NCBI RefSeq assembly: GCF_002086695.1
Contig: NZ_MVIH01000002.1
Coordinates: 62,001-126,000, forward strand
Direction of reading: 5' to 3'
From: Mycolicibacterium rhodesiae
GTDB taxonomy: Bacteria; Actinomycetota; Actinomycetes; Mycobacteriales; Mycobacteriaceae
DNA: 64,000 nucleotides
Shown: positions 19,537 to 40,154 of the stretch, in pieces
Layout: every line of letters begins with the position of its first letter
Position numbering within the stretch: position 1 is the stretch's first letter
The notes under the pieces: generated by a model
Seen by the model: the letters and a program-made list of their open reading frames with translations, nothing else
Told to the model about the DNA's origin: nothing
Databases searched by the model: none
Program-made: the position numbers and the translations under genes

Positions 19537-20806
19537 CGTTCCTCCTGTTCGTTTGGGTCAACTGCGCGCCGGGGCGGGCGCCGAGGATGCGATCGGACAG
19601 CAGCCCCAGGCAGCTCAGATTGGGAAATCCGGGACCCTGATTGAGCCCGGAAAGGTTGGGTAAGAACAATTTCGGCGACACTCCGCTCAGCGCCAAGTCG
19701 TCGCCGATCGCCTGCTGCAGCCGGTCGCTGGTCAGCGGCCCGTTCAGCCTTATCTCGAGCAGATCCAGGGCGTCTTGAGCCAGCAGCGGCAGAAACCACA
19801 GCGAGTCCGCACCCGAGCCGTCGATGACGAGGTCGAATCCGTGCACCGTTTCCAGCCGCTCACCGTGCCGGTCGGTCTGCAGCGTGATGCGGATCCGGCC
19901 ATCGGCGGCGATACCGTGCGCGACCCGGCCGCGCAGATGCCGAATCCGGTCGTCGGCGAGTAGTGAATCCTGGACGCGCGCGGAGAACACCCCTCGGTCG
20001 GTGCGTGCCATCACGTCACGCCGCTCGGCCGGGGTCAGTCCGACCCACTCCGTCGGATCGCTGAACATCCGGTTCTCGAAGAAGCTCTCACCCCGGGTGA
20101 ACAGCGTCGCCTGCGGCGAGATCACCGTGATCGTCGACACCCGGTGCCCGAACAGCTCGTTGAGCATCGAGGCAGCTGTCTCACCACCGCCGATCACCGC
20201 GACCCGCTCGGCGTCGATCCGTTCTTTCGACGCCGACAGCTCCCAGAACTGGGCGATCGAGAGGACTTGCGGATGGCCGGGCAACACCGAGCGGCCGGGC
20301 TGGCCGGGGCCGGTGATCATCACCGCGTCTGCCTCGATTGCGCCGCCACCGGTGTGCAACACCCACGACCGGCCGTCGAGCGACATCCGGATGACCTCGC
20401 CGTCAACGACATTCAGTCCGACGGTGTCGGCCACCCAGCGCAGGTAGTTCGCCCAGGTCTCGTGGGTCGGTGCGGGCTTGCCGCGGTCGACCCACTCCGC
20501 GAAGCGTCCGGTGCCCACCAGGTAGGACTGCCAGCTCAGCCGCATCATCCGCTGGTCGAGTTCGCCGTTGCGGCCGGGCAGGATCATCGACCGGTATGGG
20601 AACCCGACGTCCTTCTCCGGGCTGGTGCCCAGCCGGTGCTGGCCGTCGGTCCACCCGCCGCCGGCGCGCCAGTTCGCTGCGACCGCCGTGCGCTCGACAG
20701 CCACGATTTCCGGTGTGGCGACGCCCATCTCGCGCAGCATCGCCGCTTTCGCGGCCACCGCCACCGCCTTGGCTCCGGCGCCGAGAACAGCCAACCGCCG
20801 TATCAC
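19517..20806 (-). CDS. mbtG: Lysine/peptidyl-lysine N6-monooxygenase MbtG
   Basis: About 429-residue FAD/NADPH N-hydroxylase that makes the hydroxamate N-OH of mycobactin-type siderophores. The N-terminal dinucleotide motif is VLGAGAKAVAVAAKA; a second nucleotide-binding segment is VAVIGGGETAASML, and a C-terminal LALSGVSPKLFLPNLSG follows. The start is taken as GTG 20806 because it overlaps the mbtF stop (GTGA), the same junction form as mbtE/mbtF. A longer ATG reading to 20902 would lie inside mbtF. Confidence 0.92.
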   Translation of the reverse strand: MIRRLAVLGAGAKAVAVAAKAAMLREMGVATPEIVAVERTAVAANWRAGGGWTDGQHRLGTSPEKDVGFPYRSMILPGRNGELDQRMMRLSWQSYLVGTGRFAEWVDRGKPAPTHETWANYLRWVADTVGLNVVDGEVIRMSLDGRSWVLHTGGGAIEADAVMITGPGQPGRSVLPGHPQVLSIAQFWELSASKERIDAERVAVIGGGETAASMLNELFGHRVSTITVISPQATLFTRGESFFENRMFSDPTEWVGLTPAERRDVMARTDRGVFSARVQDSLLADDRIRHLRGRVAHGIAADGRIRITLQTDRHGERLETVHGFDLVIDGSGADSLWFLPLLAQDALDLLEIRLNGPLTSDRLQQAIGDDLALSGVSPKLFLPNLSGLNQGPGFPNLSCLGLLSDRILGARPGAQLTQTNRRNVEYQSI

Positions 20807-23800
20807 GATGTAACCCCCGCCAACTCTTGCAGGATGTCGGCCCACATCTGCTGCAGCGCAGCGACATCGGTCGCGCTGAAGATGTCGGGCAGAGTTCGCC
20901 ACTGGGTGACCAGCTTTCCGCCGGCGACGGCGGCAACGAGGGTCAGTTCATGCCGCACCGCGACGTTCGGTTCGGTCATGATCGACAGACGGGCGAGCAG
21001 ACCGCGGTCCAGCAGTGCTCCGGCATCGAGGTCGAGCCTGCCGAGGTAGTTCAGGAGTACCTGCGGACCAGGGAAACCTTGCAGCAGCTTCGCGGTGTCC
21101 GGCCTCAGGTAGCGCAGCGCGGCGTAATCGGTCGACCGACCGGGGATTTCGGGCATCGGGTGTCCTGGCCTGATTCGCAACGGATAGATGGCGCTCAGCA
21201 GGCCGACGGTGTCGTCCGCGCCCGCGCGGCCGTGAGTTTCCAACGCCAACAGCGGAACCGGGCTGACACCGCCGCGCCGCTCGCGCCAGCGAGTGATCAG
21301 CCGGGCACACGCATCGGCAAGGAGGTCTTGGACCGGCGTGCGTGCGCGTAGCAGTGCGCCGGTGACGTCGGCTTCGGTGACCGTGACGGTGATCGCGAGA
21401 TCGGCGAACCGATCCGACTCGGGGCGTACTCGCCGGTTCCCCAATGCCGGGTCCTCGCCGTCGATCTGCGCGAGCCAGAAGTCGACGGTGTCGAGTGCGG
21501 ACGCACGATCGGCGAGGCTGTGGGCCCACCGGCGATAGCTGACCTGTTCACCGCTGACGGAACCGAACTCGGCCGAGCCGGCTGCCGACCAGTTGGCCAT
21601 CAACTCAGCCAGCACGACGCGCCAGGAGGCGGGATCCATCGCCAGAACGTGAACGACCAGCACGAGAACACCCGGCTCGTCCGGGCCGTGCAGCCACAGC
21701 GCCTCGGTCAGGTGGCCGGCCTCGGGATCGAGCCGTTCGATCGCGGCGGCTGCGTGCTCGGCGACGGCGTCACCGAGCTCGCCGGGGACCACCACCTCGA
21801 CCAGCGGAATGGTGTCGCGACCGGCCGGGACGAACGTCATGGTCGCGCGGTCGAGGCGGCTGCGGTACATCTCGTGCCCGGCGGCGATCCCGTCCAGCAG
21901 ACGACGTAGCCGTTCGGCGGACGCATCGGCGGGCAATCGGATCGCCTCAACCTGCGACAGGCGTCGCGGATCGCCGTGCTCATAGAGCCAGTGCACGGCA
22001 GGCAGTGCGGGGATCGGCCCCTGCGGCTCCGGCCCGGCAACCATTTCGTCGGCGGTGTCGCGATCGACTGCCGCTGCGAGTTCGCGGAGCGTGCCGCATT
22101 CCAGGACCAGTCGAGCGCGCAGTGACAGCCCATTGCTGCGCGCGAGCTGGACCAAGGACAGCGCGGCGATGCTGTCGAGCCCCAGCTCCAGCAAGTCGGC
22201 GTCGAGGTCGACGGCGGGAAGGCCCAGCAGCTCGGCGACGGCACGGCCAAGGACGATCTCGGTCGGCGTGCTCGGCGGCTCCGGAACCTCGTCGGGCGAC
22301 ACCGTGCCCGCCAGCGCGGCCTCGTCGACCTTGCCGTTGGCGGTCAGTGGGATCGCGTCGACCACGATCAGCCGGTGCGGAAGCATGTAGCGCGGCAACC
22401 TGTTCCGCAGCAGCGAGCGCAGTTCGGACACCGTCACGTCCCCGGCGATGTACGCGACCAGGCGGTGACCTGAGGTCTGCCCCTGAACCGCGACGTGTAC
22501 GTGCCGCACCCCGGGCACCTCTTCCAGTACCGCCTCGATCTCGCCCAGCTCGACGCGATGCCCGCGGACCTGGATCTGCGCGTCGGCTCGGCCGACGAAG
22601 GCGAGCGCGCCGTCCTGATCCCGGCGTACCAGATCGCCGGTGCGGTACATCCGGGCGCCGCCTGGGGCAGCGACGAACCGCATCGCGGTCTCGGCCGGGC
22701 GACCGAGGTAACCCCTCGTCACCTGATCGCCGGCCAGATACAGTTCGCCCACCACACCGTCGGGAACGGGTTGCAGCCACGAGTCGAGGACGGCGGCGCG
22801 CGTCGATCGTGTCGGATAACCGATCACCGGTGTGTCGTGCTCGGCGATCGCGGCCACCACTGCCTCGACGGTCGTCTCGGTGGGGCCGTAGCAATTGTGG
22901 GCAGCCAATAGCGTTCCCGCGCAGGCTTTCCGGATATCGGTCCAGTCCCCCGCTCCGAGCGCTTCACCACCGAGCGCGAGCACCGAGAGCTGCCCCGAAT
23001 TCAGCAGCCCGGCCTGACGCAAGCTGGTGAAGAGCGACGGGGTGACGTCGAGCATGTCGATGCCGTCTCGCTCGATGATCTCGACGAGCACCTCGGCATC
23101 CCTGCGGTCAGTTTCGGAGATGATGTGCACGGCGTGGCCGAACAGCAGTCCTGCCAGCGGTTGCCACGCGGCGTCGAATGCGAACGACCACGCGTGGCCA
23201 ATGCGTAGCGGCCTGCCGAGGCGTTCGGCAGCCGGCATCAGCATCCGCTCGGCATGGTCGTCGATGTAGGCAAGCAATGCCGCATGAGTTCCGATGACAC
23301 CCTTGGGTTCTCCTGTGGTGCCGGAAGTGAACACGGTGTAGGCGGCCTGGCCGGGATGGGTTGGCACGCAGAGGCGCGGCGCAGTTCGTGCGGCGGGCAT
23401 CGTGGCGTCGTCGATGACGATGGCAGCCTCGGTTTGGGTGAGGATGGACTCCACCCGGCCCGCCGGCATCGCCGGGTCGAGCGGCACACACACGCCGCCT
23501 GCCTTGAGTACGGCGAGCATCGCCACCACGTAGTCAGCACCTCGCGGGAGTCGGATCGCGACCGGCGTCTCCGCGCGCACGCCACGATCGGCCAGGAACC
23601 CCGCGATCCTGGCCGATTGCTCGTTGAGCTCGTGATACGTCAGCTGGCCGCCATTCCATCGAAGAGCGACGGAATCGCGATGAACGACCGCGGTTTCGGC
23701 GAACCGCTCGGCTACCCCGGCCCCGACGGCGCCCGCGGGCACCTCGATCGGTGGTGCCTCACCCTCGAGCAGGATTCCGATCCCGCCCAGCGGCCGGTCC

Positions 23801-25079
23801 CACTCCTCGATGAGGCGGCGCATCGTCTGCAGCACCCGACGGCCGAGCGTCTCCGGCGACATCATCCCCAGCGCCTTGTCGGTGACCTCGACCAGTAGCG
23901 TCAGCTCGGCGGTGTTGCGGTAGGCGGCGACCGTCACCGGGAAGTGGGTGAGGCTCTCCATCGCTGCGGGCCGGAAGGTGACGTCGCCTGCGGAGAACTG
24001 TTGACCGCCGACCACGCCGCCGGGCGGAAAGCTTTCGTAGACCAGCAGGGTGTCGAACATCTCTCCGACGCCGGCCAGTGTGCGCAGCTGCGAGTGGCTC
24101 AAATAGCTGTGGTCGCGTAGTTCGGCCGCGTCGCGCTGCAGGGCCGAACAGTGCTGTCCAACAGTCCTGTTCGGGTCGAGACGGACACGCAACGGGAGGG
24201 TGTTGATGAACAGGCCCACCATGGTTTCCACACCGGCCAGCTCGGGTGGGCGACCGGACACGGTGACCCCGAAAACGATGTCGTCGCGGTCGGTCAGCCG
24301 GGCCAGGATCAGCGCCCAGGCCATCTGCATCACCGTGTTGAGGGTGACGCCCCGGGACCGGGCCGCGGCGGCCAGTCGTTCGGTATCGGCGGCGGGCAGC
24401 GACAGCTCGGTGCGCTTCGGCAGCCCCGAACCGCCACCACCAAGGGCCGGCGACAACAGTGTCGGCCCTGGCAGGTCGGCGAGATGCCTGCGCCAGAGGA
24501 GTTCCCCGGCCCGCGTGTCACGCTCGGTGAGCCAGCCGATGTAGTCCCGGTACAACCGTGGCGCCGGTAGCGCTTCGGGGGTGCCGCCGACTCGGTACAG
24601 GGTGAGCATCTCCCCGATGAACACCGGCAGTGACCACCCGTCGAGCACGATGTGGTGTGCGGTGACCACCAGTCGCCAACGCTGATCCGGCAGCTCGATG
24701 AGCAGGAACCGGATCAGCGGACCGTCGAGTAATGCGAAATGCCTGTCGCGTTCCCGTTGTTCGATATCGGCGGCCTGCCGATCATCGGTGGCCGAAAGAT
24801 GCTGCCACGGCAGTTCGACTGTGGCGGGGATGACCTGGACGGGTTGCGGCAGATCCTGGTGCCAGAAGCTGGCCCGCAGGTTGGGGTGGCGCACCAGCAT
24901 GGCTGCCGCGCAGTCGCGGAGCAGCGCGATGTCCAGTGGACCGGTCACGTCGGCCGTCATCGCGATGACGTAGGGGTCGTCGCCGTCCGGTCCGATCAGC
25001 GTGGCATGCGAGTACAGCCCGAGTTGCAGCGGCGAGAGGGCCAGGACGTCCTCGATGTCATCAATGTCCACGGCGTCGG

Positions 25080-25083
<4 letters not shown>
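20803..25083 (-). CDS. mbtF: Mycobactin-type NRPS MbtF (C-A-T-C)
   Basis: About 1426 residues, close to M. tuberculosis MbtF (1461). Domain order: condensation (HHIVLDGWS), adenylation (TVFTSGTTGEPKG; FDAAWQP near 635; NCYGPTE), carrier (GLDSIAA serine near 970), terminal condensation-like domain. The terminal domain reads VHVLAMDPASW near residue 1144 instead of an HHxxxD motif. In mycobactin this module adds and cyclises the second hydroxy-lysine. By manual alignment the binding pocket has two acidic residues, which would suit a basic side chain. The start is taken as GTG 25083, overlapping the mbtE stop as GTGA; GTG 25104 is an alternative. Confidence 0.9.
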
Positions 25084-31512
<6,429 letters not shown>

Positions 31513-31520
<8 letters not shown>

Positions 31521-34500
31521 CAGATCTCCGGGTGAGCGCCAAGGCGACCTCGGCGGTGTCCATGAGGGCCACTTCGAGGTACAGCTCGGCGATGGCGTCG
31601 AGCCGGTCGGCAGGCTCCAGCTCGCCGAGCCGCCGGGCCAAGGCTTCTACGGTGCGGGTGGCGAAGATGTCCGCGACGCTGACATCCGTGGCGTCCAATC
31701 GTTGCCGAATCCGTGCCACGAGCGTGGTGGCCAGCACGGAATCGCCGCCGAGGGCGAAGAAGTCGTCGTCGGCGCCCACCGCGGCCATGCCGAGGACGTC
31801 GGCGACGATCGCCGCCAGCGCCCACTGGACCGGACCCGTCGGACGACGATGTCCGGTTCCGGCATCCGCTCGTTCGGTGAGCCGTCGGGCGACGGTGTGG
31901 CGATCGACCTTTCCCCCGACGGAGTAGGGGATCCGGTCGAACACCTCGATGTGCCGCGGAACCATATGAGCGGGAAGGTCTTTGGCGATCCACATGTGAA
32001 GAGAGTCCAGGCTCGTCCCGGCCGCCAGCTGCACGGCGGCCGCCAGCCGGTCCGCGGACTCGGTGCGCCCGGGGACGGTCACCGCAACCGCACCCAGCAC
32101 GCCGGGCACCCGATGCAGCGCCGCTTCCACCTCACCGAGCTCGACGCGGTAGCCACTGAGCTTCACCCGGTGATCGGCGCGCCCGACGAATTCGCAGGTC
32201 CCGTCCGGCCAGAACCGGGCCAGATCACCCGTGCGATACCAGCGCACCCCGTCGTGTTCGACGAATCGCTCCGCGGTCAGCTCCGGCCGGCCGCGATACC
32301 CCCGGGCAAGTCCCCGCCCCCCGATCCACAGCTCCCCGACCACCCAGTCCGGGCAGTCCGCACCGCCGGCACCGACGACGCGGCATCGGTTGTTCGGCAA
32401 CGGCTTCCCGAACGGTATCGCGGTCCAGTGTTCGGGGACGGCGGCCACCTCGCAGATGGTGTTGTGGATCGCGGTCTCGGTGGCCCCGCCCAGTCCGGCG
32501 AACCGTACGTCGGGAGCCCGGTCGCGCAACCGGCGCGCCATCGCCGGGGTGACCCAGTCACCCCCGGTCGGTACCACCCGTACCGTCGGCAGCGGGCCGG
32601 CGACGTCGAGCAGCATCGCCAGCCAGCCCGGTAGGAAGTGCAGGACCGTGACCCCGTGCCGTTGGATGAGCCGCACCCAGTGGTCGGGGTCGCGGCGGTG
32701 TTCCTCGTCGACCACGACGATCGCGCCGCCGGTGCCCAGAGTGGCGAACACATCCAGCACCGAGATGTCGCACTCGAGTGTGGACAGCGCCAGGCACCGG
32801 TCCTGCGGCCCGAGCCCGAAATGGCCGGCGATGAACTCCACGGTGTTCATCGCGGCGTCGTGGGACACCTCGACCCCCTTGGGCTCGCCGGTCGAACCCG
32901 AGGTGAACAGTACATAGGCCAGACGGTCGGGATCCCCTGTGAAAGGCGGTGATTCGCAGCCGCCACCGCGCGTCACCGCCTCGGCCACCGTCAGGCACGG
33001 AACCGGCACGTCCGGCAGCGCGCCGCCGCAGGCCAGCGCCATGTCGACCGCCCCGCTCGTGAGGATGCGCCGGGCCCGTTCGGCAGGCTGGTCGATGCCG
33101 ATCGGTAGGTACACCCCGCCCGCCGCGTGGATACCCAGCAGCGCCGGGATCTGTTCGGCCGTTTTGGGCCCCAGCACCGCGACGGTGCCGCCGTCCGGAA
33201 GTCCCGCGGCCCGCAGCGCACCGGCCACTGCCAGCGCCTGTCGGCGCAGGTCCTCATACGTCAGGTCGCCCATGCTGCTGAACACCGCAGGCGCATCGGG
33301 TTGACGCGATGCGAGGTCGAAGAAGCCGTCGTGCAACATCTTTCCGCTCGATGCGGCGCTGGTGTTCACCGCTTCCCGCGCGGCGCGCTGCGACGGGGGG
33401 AGGAGCTCGCCGCGCCCGCTGTCCCAGGCGTCGTCCTCGCGCGCCAGGCGCTGCACTTCGTCGATGTGGTGGGCGAACATCGCGTCGATGACGCCGGGCC
33501 GGAACGCACTCTCCCGGACATCCCAGTTGAGCAGGATGCCGCCGGCGAATTCGGTCACCTGGGCGTCGAGCAGGACCTGCGGCCCCTGGGAGATGATCCA
33601 GTCCGGGGTGCCGAATTGCGTTGTCACATCGGCAGAGAACAGCTCGCCGAGGCCGAGGGCGCTGGTGAACACGACCGGCGCGAGCGCCTGCGTTCCGCGA
33701 TGACGGCTGATGTCCCGCAACACCGACAATCCTGGATACGACGCGTGCGCCGCCGCTTCGTGCATCGTGTGCTGCAGTGCCTTTGCCCGCCGGCTCGGGG
33801 TGTCGGCGGTCGCGAGGTCGACATCGAGCAGCAACGACGAGGTGAAGTCGCCGACCACATCGTCGATGTCAGGGTGCAGCGGTTCGCGGCCGAACAGCGG
33901 GACGTTGAGCAAAAAGCGCGAGTCCGTCGACCAGCCGCCCACCGTGTCGGCGAACGAGGCCGCCAGCGTCATCGCCGGTGTCACGCCATGTCGGCGGGCG
34001 CGGTCGAAAAGCCCGTCGCGGGTGTGGGGGTCCAGCCAATGCCAGCGGCGGCCGGGACGGTGCGGGTCCGTCTGCTCAGCGGCGGGTACCACCGGTAGCG
34101 CAGGGGCATCGGGCAGCTCCGGCACCCGGTCCGACCACCACTGACGGTCGGCGTCGTACCGATCCGGTAGCGAAAGTTGTTGACGGTATTGCTGATACGT
34201 GTAGCCGATGTCGGTGAGCGTGTCCCCGCGATACAGCACGGCCAGATCGGTCATCAGCGCTCGGTAGCTCATCGCATCCGCCGCTTGCATGTCCAGGTCG
34301 ACATGCAGCCTGCTGCGCCCGCCGGGCAGAAGGGTCAGCGTGAGTTCGAAGACCTGGCCATCGAGCTGTTGCCGCGACTTCTCCGACCGGATCGCGGCCA
34401 GCCGCCGCTCGACGTCGTCGGACTCACGCAGGTCGACGACGTCGACCGGGAAGCCTGCCGGTGGGACGCCGATGCGCTGGGTGCCGTCGGGCAAGAACTG

Positions 34501-34947
34501 CACGCGCAGCATGGGATGGCGGGCCGCCAGCTGGGTGGCCGCCCGACGGATCCGCTCGGGGTCCAGCGCGTCACCGTCGAACTCCACGTAGAGGTGGCCG
34601 GCCACGCCGCCGAGTTGTTGATCGGCGTGCCTGCCGACCCACATCGCGTGCTGCATCGGCGCCATCGGGAACGGCTCACCGTCGGCCGGTTGTGATTGTG
34701 CAGGAACAGGATTCGCCGGCCGGGTTGTGGTCAGCAGCTCGGTCCAGGCACGGACCGACGGGGCGGCGGCCAGCCGGGCGAAGTCGACGTCGAATCCCGC
34801 GCGGCGCCAGCGTCCGGCCAGCGACATCATGCGTATCGAGTCCAGACCCTGCGCGATCAGGTCGCCGTCCGGGTCGATGTCGGTGTGGTCGACGCCGAGT
34901 ACCTCGGCGATCCGGTCGGTGATCATGGCCGCTTCAGACGCGGTCAC
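31513..34947 (-). CDS. mbtB: Mycobactin-type NRPS MbtB (ArCP-Cy-A-T)
   Basis: 1144 residues. An N-terminal aryl carrier domain carries the phosphopantetheine serine in GLDSIR (Ser37). A heterocyclisation domain follows, with its hallmark DxxxxDxxS visible as DMQAADAMS (219-227). Then come adenylation (FTSGSTGEPKG, LECDISVLDVF, GLGGATE) and a carrier domain (GGDSVLATT). It should receive salicylate from MbtA and form the salicyl-oxazoline with Ser or Thr. The M. tuberculosis protein is about 1414 residues and ends in a thioesterase domain; none is present here. It is first in the operon, divergent from mbtA across tandem IdeR-like boxes, and its stop overlaps the mbtE start by 8 bases. Confidence 0.92.
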
Positions 34948-34962
34948 TGTCGCCTCCCTACC

Positions 34963-34981
34963 TCAGAACAGCCTCACCTAA
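34963..34981. promoter_or_regulatory. IdeR-like box, mbtB/mbtA divergent promoter (proximal to mbtB)
   Basis: TCAGAACAGCCTCACCTAA matches the IdeR consensus at 14 of 19 positions, with a strong right half CCTCACCTAA. It is one base from a second box. Tandem sites are usual for DtxR/IdeR proteins binding as two dimers. Confidence 0.65.
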
Positions 34982-34982
34982 C

Positions 34983-35001
34983 TTTGGGAAGGCTACCCTA
35001 T
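34983..35001. promoter_or_regulatory. IdeR-like box, mbtB/mbtA divergent promoter (proximal to mbtA)
   Basis: TTTGGGAAGGCTACCCTAT matches the IdeR consensus at about 14 of 19 positions, including AGGCTA at the centre. Together with the neighbouring box it fills most of the 90 bases between the mbtB and mbtA starts, so both directions are probably repressed by iron. Confidence 0.68.
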
Positions 35002-35037
35002 GCTTGCTCGGCAGAGATGCCTACGTCAGGGAGCGCA

Positions 35038-36633
35038 ATGAGCGGATTCACCCCCTTCCCCCCGGACCGCGCCAACCGCTATCGCGACTCGGGATACTGG
35101 GGCGGCCGGCCCCTCGACGAGATCTTGCGGACGGCGGCGACGCACTGGCCCGACCGGCAGGCGATCGTCGACGACTCGACTCACTTCACCTACGCCGAGC
35201 TGGACCGCCGAGCCGACGCCGCCGCTGCCGGGCTGTCCGCGCTGGGCATCGGGCCGGGGCACAGCGTGTTGGTTCAGTTGCCCAACAGCTGCCAGTTCGC
35301 GATCGCGCTGTTCGGTCTGCTGCGCGCCGGCGCGCTGCCCGTGCTCTGCCTGCCCGGCCATCGAGACGCGGAGCTGGCGCACTTCCTCGACGTCAGTGGC
35401 GCGGTCGGAATCATCGTGGGCAGCGACCCCGCGTTCGACTATCGGGCGATGGCCGAGCGGCTTGCGCAGCGCCCCAACCAATTGCGGCACATCATCATCG
35501 ACGGTGCCGCGGGTCCGCACATCACGTGGTCCCAGCTGTGCGAGGGCAACGAAAGGGCGCCGCGGCTGCAGCCCGACCCCAGCAGTCCAGCCCTGCTGCT
35601 GGTGTCCGGTGGCACGACAGGCGCCCCGAAACTGATCCCCCGTACGCACGACGATTACGTCTACAACGCCACGGCCAGTGCCGCGCTGTGCCGGCTGACG
35701 AACGACGACGTCTACCTGGTCGCGCTGCCCGCCGGCCACAACTTTCCACTGGCGTGCCCCGGCCTGCTCGGCGCGATGAGCGTGGGTGCCACCGTGGTAT
35801 TCGGCCGAGACCCCAGCCCGGAAGCGGCGTTCGCCACCATCGCCCGCCACGGTGTCACGGCCACTGCACTGGTCCCCGCGCTGGCCCGGTTGTGGGCGCA
35901 AGCCTGCGAATGGGAGGAGCAGCCCCCCACCACGCTGCGGCTGCTCCAGGTCGGCGGCGCCAAGCTGGCCGCGGACGATGCCGGCCATATCAGGTCCGTG
36001 CTCACCCCTGGCCTGCAGCAGGTGTTCGGGATGGCCGAAGGGCTGTTGTGCTACACCAGGATTGGGGATCCCCCGGAGATCGTCGACCATACCCAGGGCA
36101 GACCGCTGGCCGACGACGACGAGGTGCACATCGTCGACGATGCCGGTGCCCCGGTCCCCGACGGTGAGCCGGGAGAGCTTTTGGTGCGCGGGCCGTACAC
36201 CATCAACGGGTACTTCCGGGCGGAGGCCGAGAACCACCGTTCGTTCACCCCGAACGGCTTCTACCGCAGTGGCGACAAGGTCCGCCGGTTCGCCAACGGG
36301 TATCTGGAGGTGACCGGCAGAGTCAAGGACGTCATTGTTCGTGGCGGCGAGACCGTGGCCGCACTGGATCTCGAAAGCCATCTGCTGACCCATCCGCGTA
36401 TCGCGGCCGCCGCCGCGGTCGGCCTGCCCGATCCTTACCTGGGCGAGAAAATCTGTGCGGCAGTTGTTTTCCGCGGCAGCCCGGTTGCGCTACCCGAGCT
36501 CAACGAGCATCTCGACGCCCGCGGCGTCGCTGTGCACTGCCGCCCGGACATGATCGCTCCGATGTCCACGTTGCCGACGACAGCGGTGGGCAAAGTCGAC
36601 AAGCGTTCCATCGTCGCGCAGTTGACCGGCTGA
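35038..36633 (+). CDS. mbtA: Salicyl-AMP ligase MbtA
   Basis: 531-residue aryl-acid adenylating enzyme that activates salicylate and loads it on the MbtB aryl carrier domain. The P-loop reads VSGGTTGAPKLIPRTH. The aryl-acid pocket asparagine (Asn235 in DhbE) lies in AGHNFPLACPG near residue 235, which separates it from amino-acid A domains. The GMAEGLLCYTR and SGDKVRRF motifs follow, with catalytic lysine in AVGKVDKRS. The start MSGFTPFPPDRANRY at 35038 has AGGGAG upstream; ATG 35017 would add seven residues. Confidence 0.94.
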   Translation: MSGFTPFPPDRANRYRDSGYWGGRPLDEILRTAATHWPDRQAIVDDSTHFTYAELDRRADAAAAGLSALGIGPGHSVLVQLPNSCQFAIALFGLLRAGALPVLCLPGHRDAELAHFLDVSGAVGIIVGSDPAFDYRAMAERLAQRPNQLRHIIIDGAAGPHITWSQLCEGNERAPRLQPDPSSPALLLVSGGTTGAPKLIPRTHDDYVYNATASAALCRLTNDDVYLVALPAGHNFPLACPGLLGAMSVGATVVFGRDPSPEAAFATIARHGVTATALVPALARLWAQACEWEEQPPTTLRLLQVGGAKLAADDAGHIRSVLTPGLQQVFGMAEGLLCYTRIGDPPEIVDHTQGRPLADDDEVHIVDDAGAPVPDGEPGELLVRGPYTINGYFRAEAENHRSFTPNGFYRSGDKVRRFANGYLEVTGRVKDVIVRGGETVAALDLESHLLTHPRIAAAAAVGLPDPYLGEKICAAVVFRGSPVALPELNEHLDARGVAVHCRPDMIAPMSTLPTTAVGKVDKRSIVAQLTG

Positions 36634-36638
36634 GCCGG
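36626..36638. terminator. Short hairpin between convergent mbtA and mbtI
   Basis: CCGGC and GCCGG flank the TGA stop of mbtA as a 3-base loop. Only 6 bases separate the two convergent stops. The stem could act in either direction but has no T-run. Confidence 0.3.
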
Positions 36639-36639
36639 C

Positions 36640-39394
<2,755 letters not shown>

Positions 39395-39442
39395 GAAATC
39401 TCCTTCTGCAAGATATTGACGAGTAAGTATCGCCGTCGGAGA

Positions 39443-39461
39443 TTAGCTAAGACTTACCTAA
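39443..39461. promoter_or_regulatory. IdeR-like box upstream of outer-membrane-like gene and mbtI (box 1)
   Basis: TTAGCTAAGACTTACCTAA matches the IdeR consensus at 15 of 19 positions, with intact outer halves TTAG and ACCTAA. It lies 49 bases before the start of the outer-membrane-like gene. Confidence 0.75.
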
Positions 39462-39467
39462 GTTTCA

Positions 39468-39486
39468 ATAGGTACGCCTAACCATA
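39468..39486. promoter_or_regulatory. IdeR-like box upstream of outer-membrane-like gene and mbtI (box 2)
   Basis: ATAGGTACGCCTAACCATA matches the consensus at about 14 of 19 positions with core GCCTAACC intact. It is 6 bases from box 1 and directly abuts the mbtK stop codon. Confidence 0.7.
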
Positions 39487-39487
39487 C

Positions 39488-40087
39488 TTAGTTGAGCTCA
39501 GCAGCCCGTTCGAACGCGTAAAGCGCCATGCGCCGGTTCGACATGTCGAACTCGCCGAGAAACGCACATCCCGCGGCTTCGCACACCCGTCGCGCAGCCG
39601 CGTTGCGGTGGTCGGGATCGAACATCACCCGGCGGCATTGCGGCTCGACCGCGAACAGGTTGGCGATGATCTGGGGAAGCAGGCCGAGCCCCACACCCCG
39701 GTTGAGAAGCCCAGTGCTGGCGATCGCGGCATGCAGGCCGAGATCGTACGGGTCCGCGTCATAGCAGGGCGCGATGGAATCCTTTGCTGCCCTGTATAGC
39801 TCGAGGTAACCGTCGTCGACACCGTCGAGGCTGACGATCAGCGGGACGGAATACGTGCCGTCGAGTTGCGCCTGCAGATGCCGTCTCCAGCGGTCGACGG
39901 GCCAGTCGTATTCCCACGCCTGTGCCAGATGGGGCCGGTTCATCCATTCGGCAACCATCTCGGCATCGGCGGCAGTCGCCACCCGTATCGCGTACGGCGG
40001 ATCGACGATCGGTACGACCGGAGCCGGGACTCGAGCCACCTCCGGTGGCAGGTCGGCAAGCGCGCGGGCAAGGACAACCTCGTTCAT
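39488..40087 (-). CDS. mbtK: Lysine N6-acyltransferase MbtK (IucB-like GNAT)
   Basis: 199 residues of the GNAT superfamily. The segment [17 protein letters not shown] matches the mycobacterial MbtK/IucB signature, and [10 protein letters not shown] and [23 protein letters not shown] form the acyl-CoA binding core. MbtK transfers the acyl (in mycobactin, lipid) chain to the lysine side-chain nitrogen, giving the hydroxamate arm. The start [10 protein letters not shown] at 40087 is chosen; the upstream reading crosses the promoter region of the divergent gene. Its presence implies the product keeps an acylated hydroxamate despite the changed assembly line. Confidence 0.88.
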   Translation of the reverse strand: MNEVVLARALADLPPEVARVPAPVVPIVDPPYAIRVATAADAEMVAEWMNRPHLAQAWEYDWPVDRWRRHLQAQLDGTYSVPLIVSLDGVDDGYLELYRAAKDSIAPCYDADPYDLGLHAAIASTGLLNRGVGLGLLPQIIANLFAVEPQCRRVMFDPDHRNAAARRVCEAAGCAFLGEFDMSNRRMALYAFERAAELN

Positions 40088-40154
40088 CGCGCGCAGCGTA
40101 GCCCAACGACAGGGTTGACGGTGGCCTCCCACATCGCCCTCATCACCATCGCGA

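Noticed and set aside
34696..35037. N-terminal extension of mbtA back into mbtB
   Set aside because: A good ribosome binding site and the conserved MSGFTPFPP start lie at 35038; the extension would overlap mbtB and the IdeR boxes.
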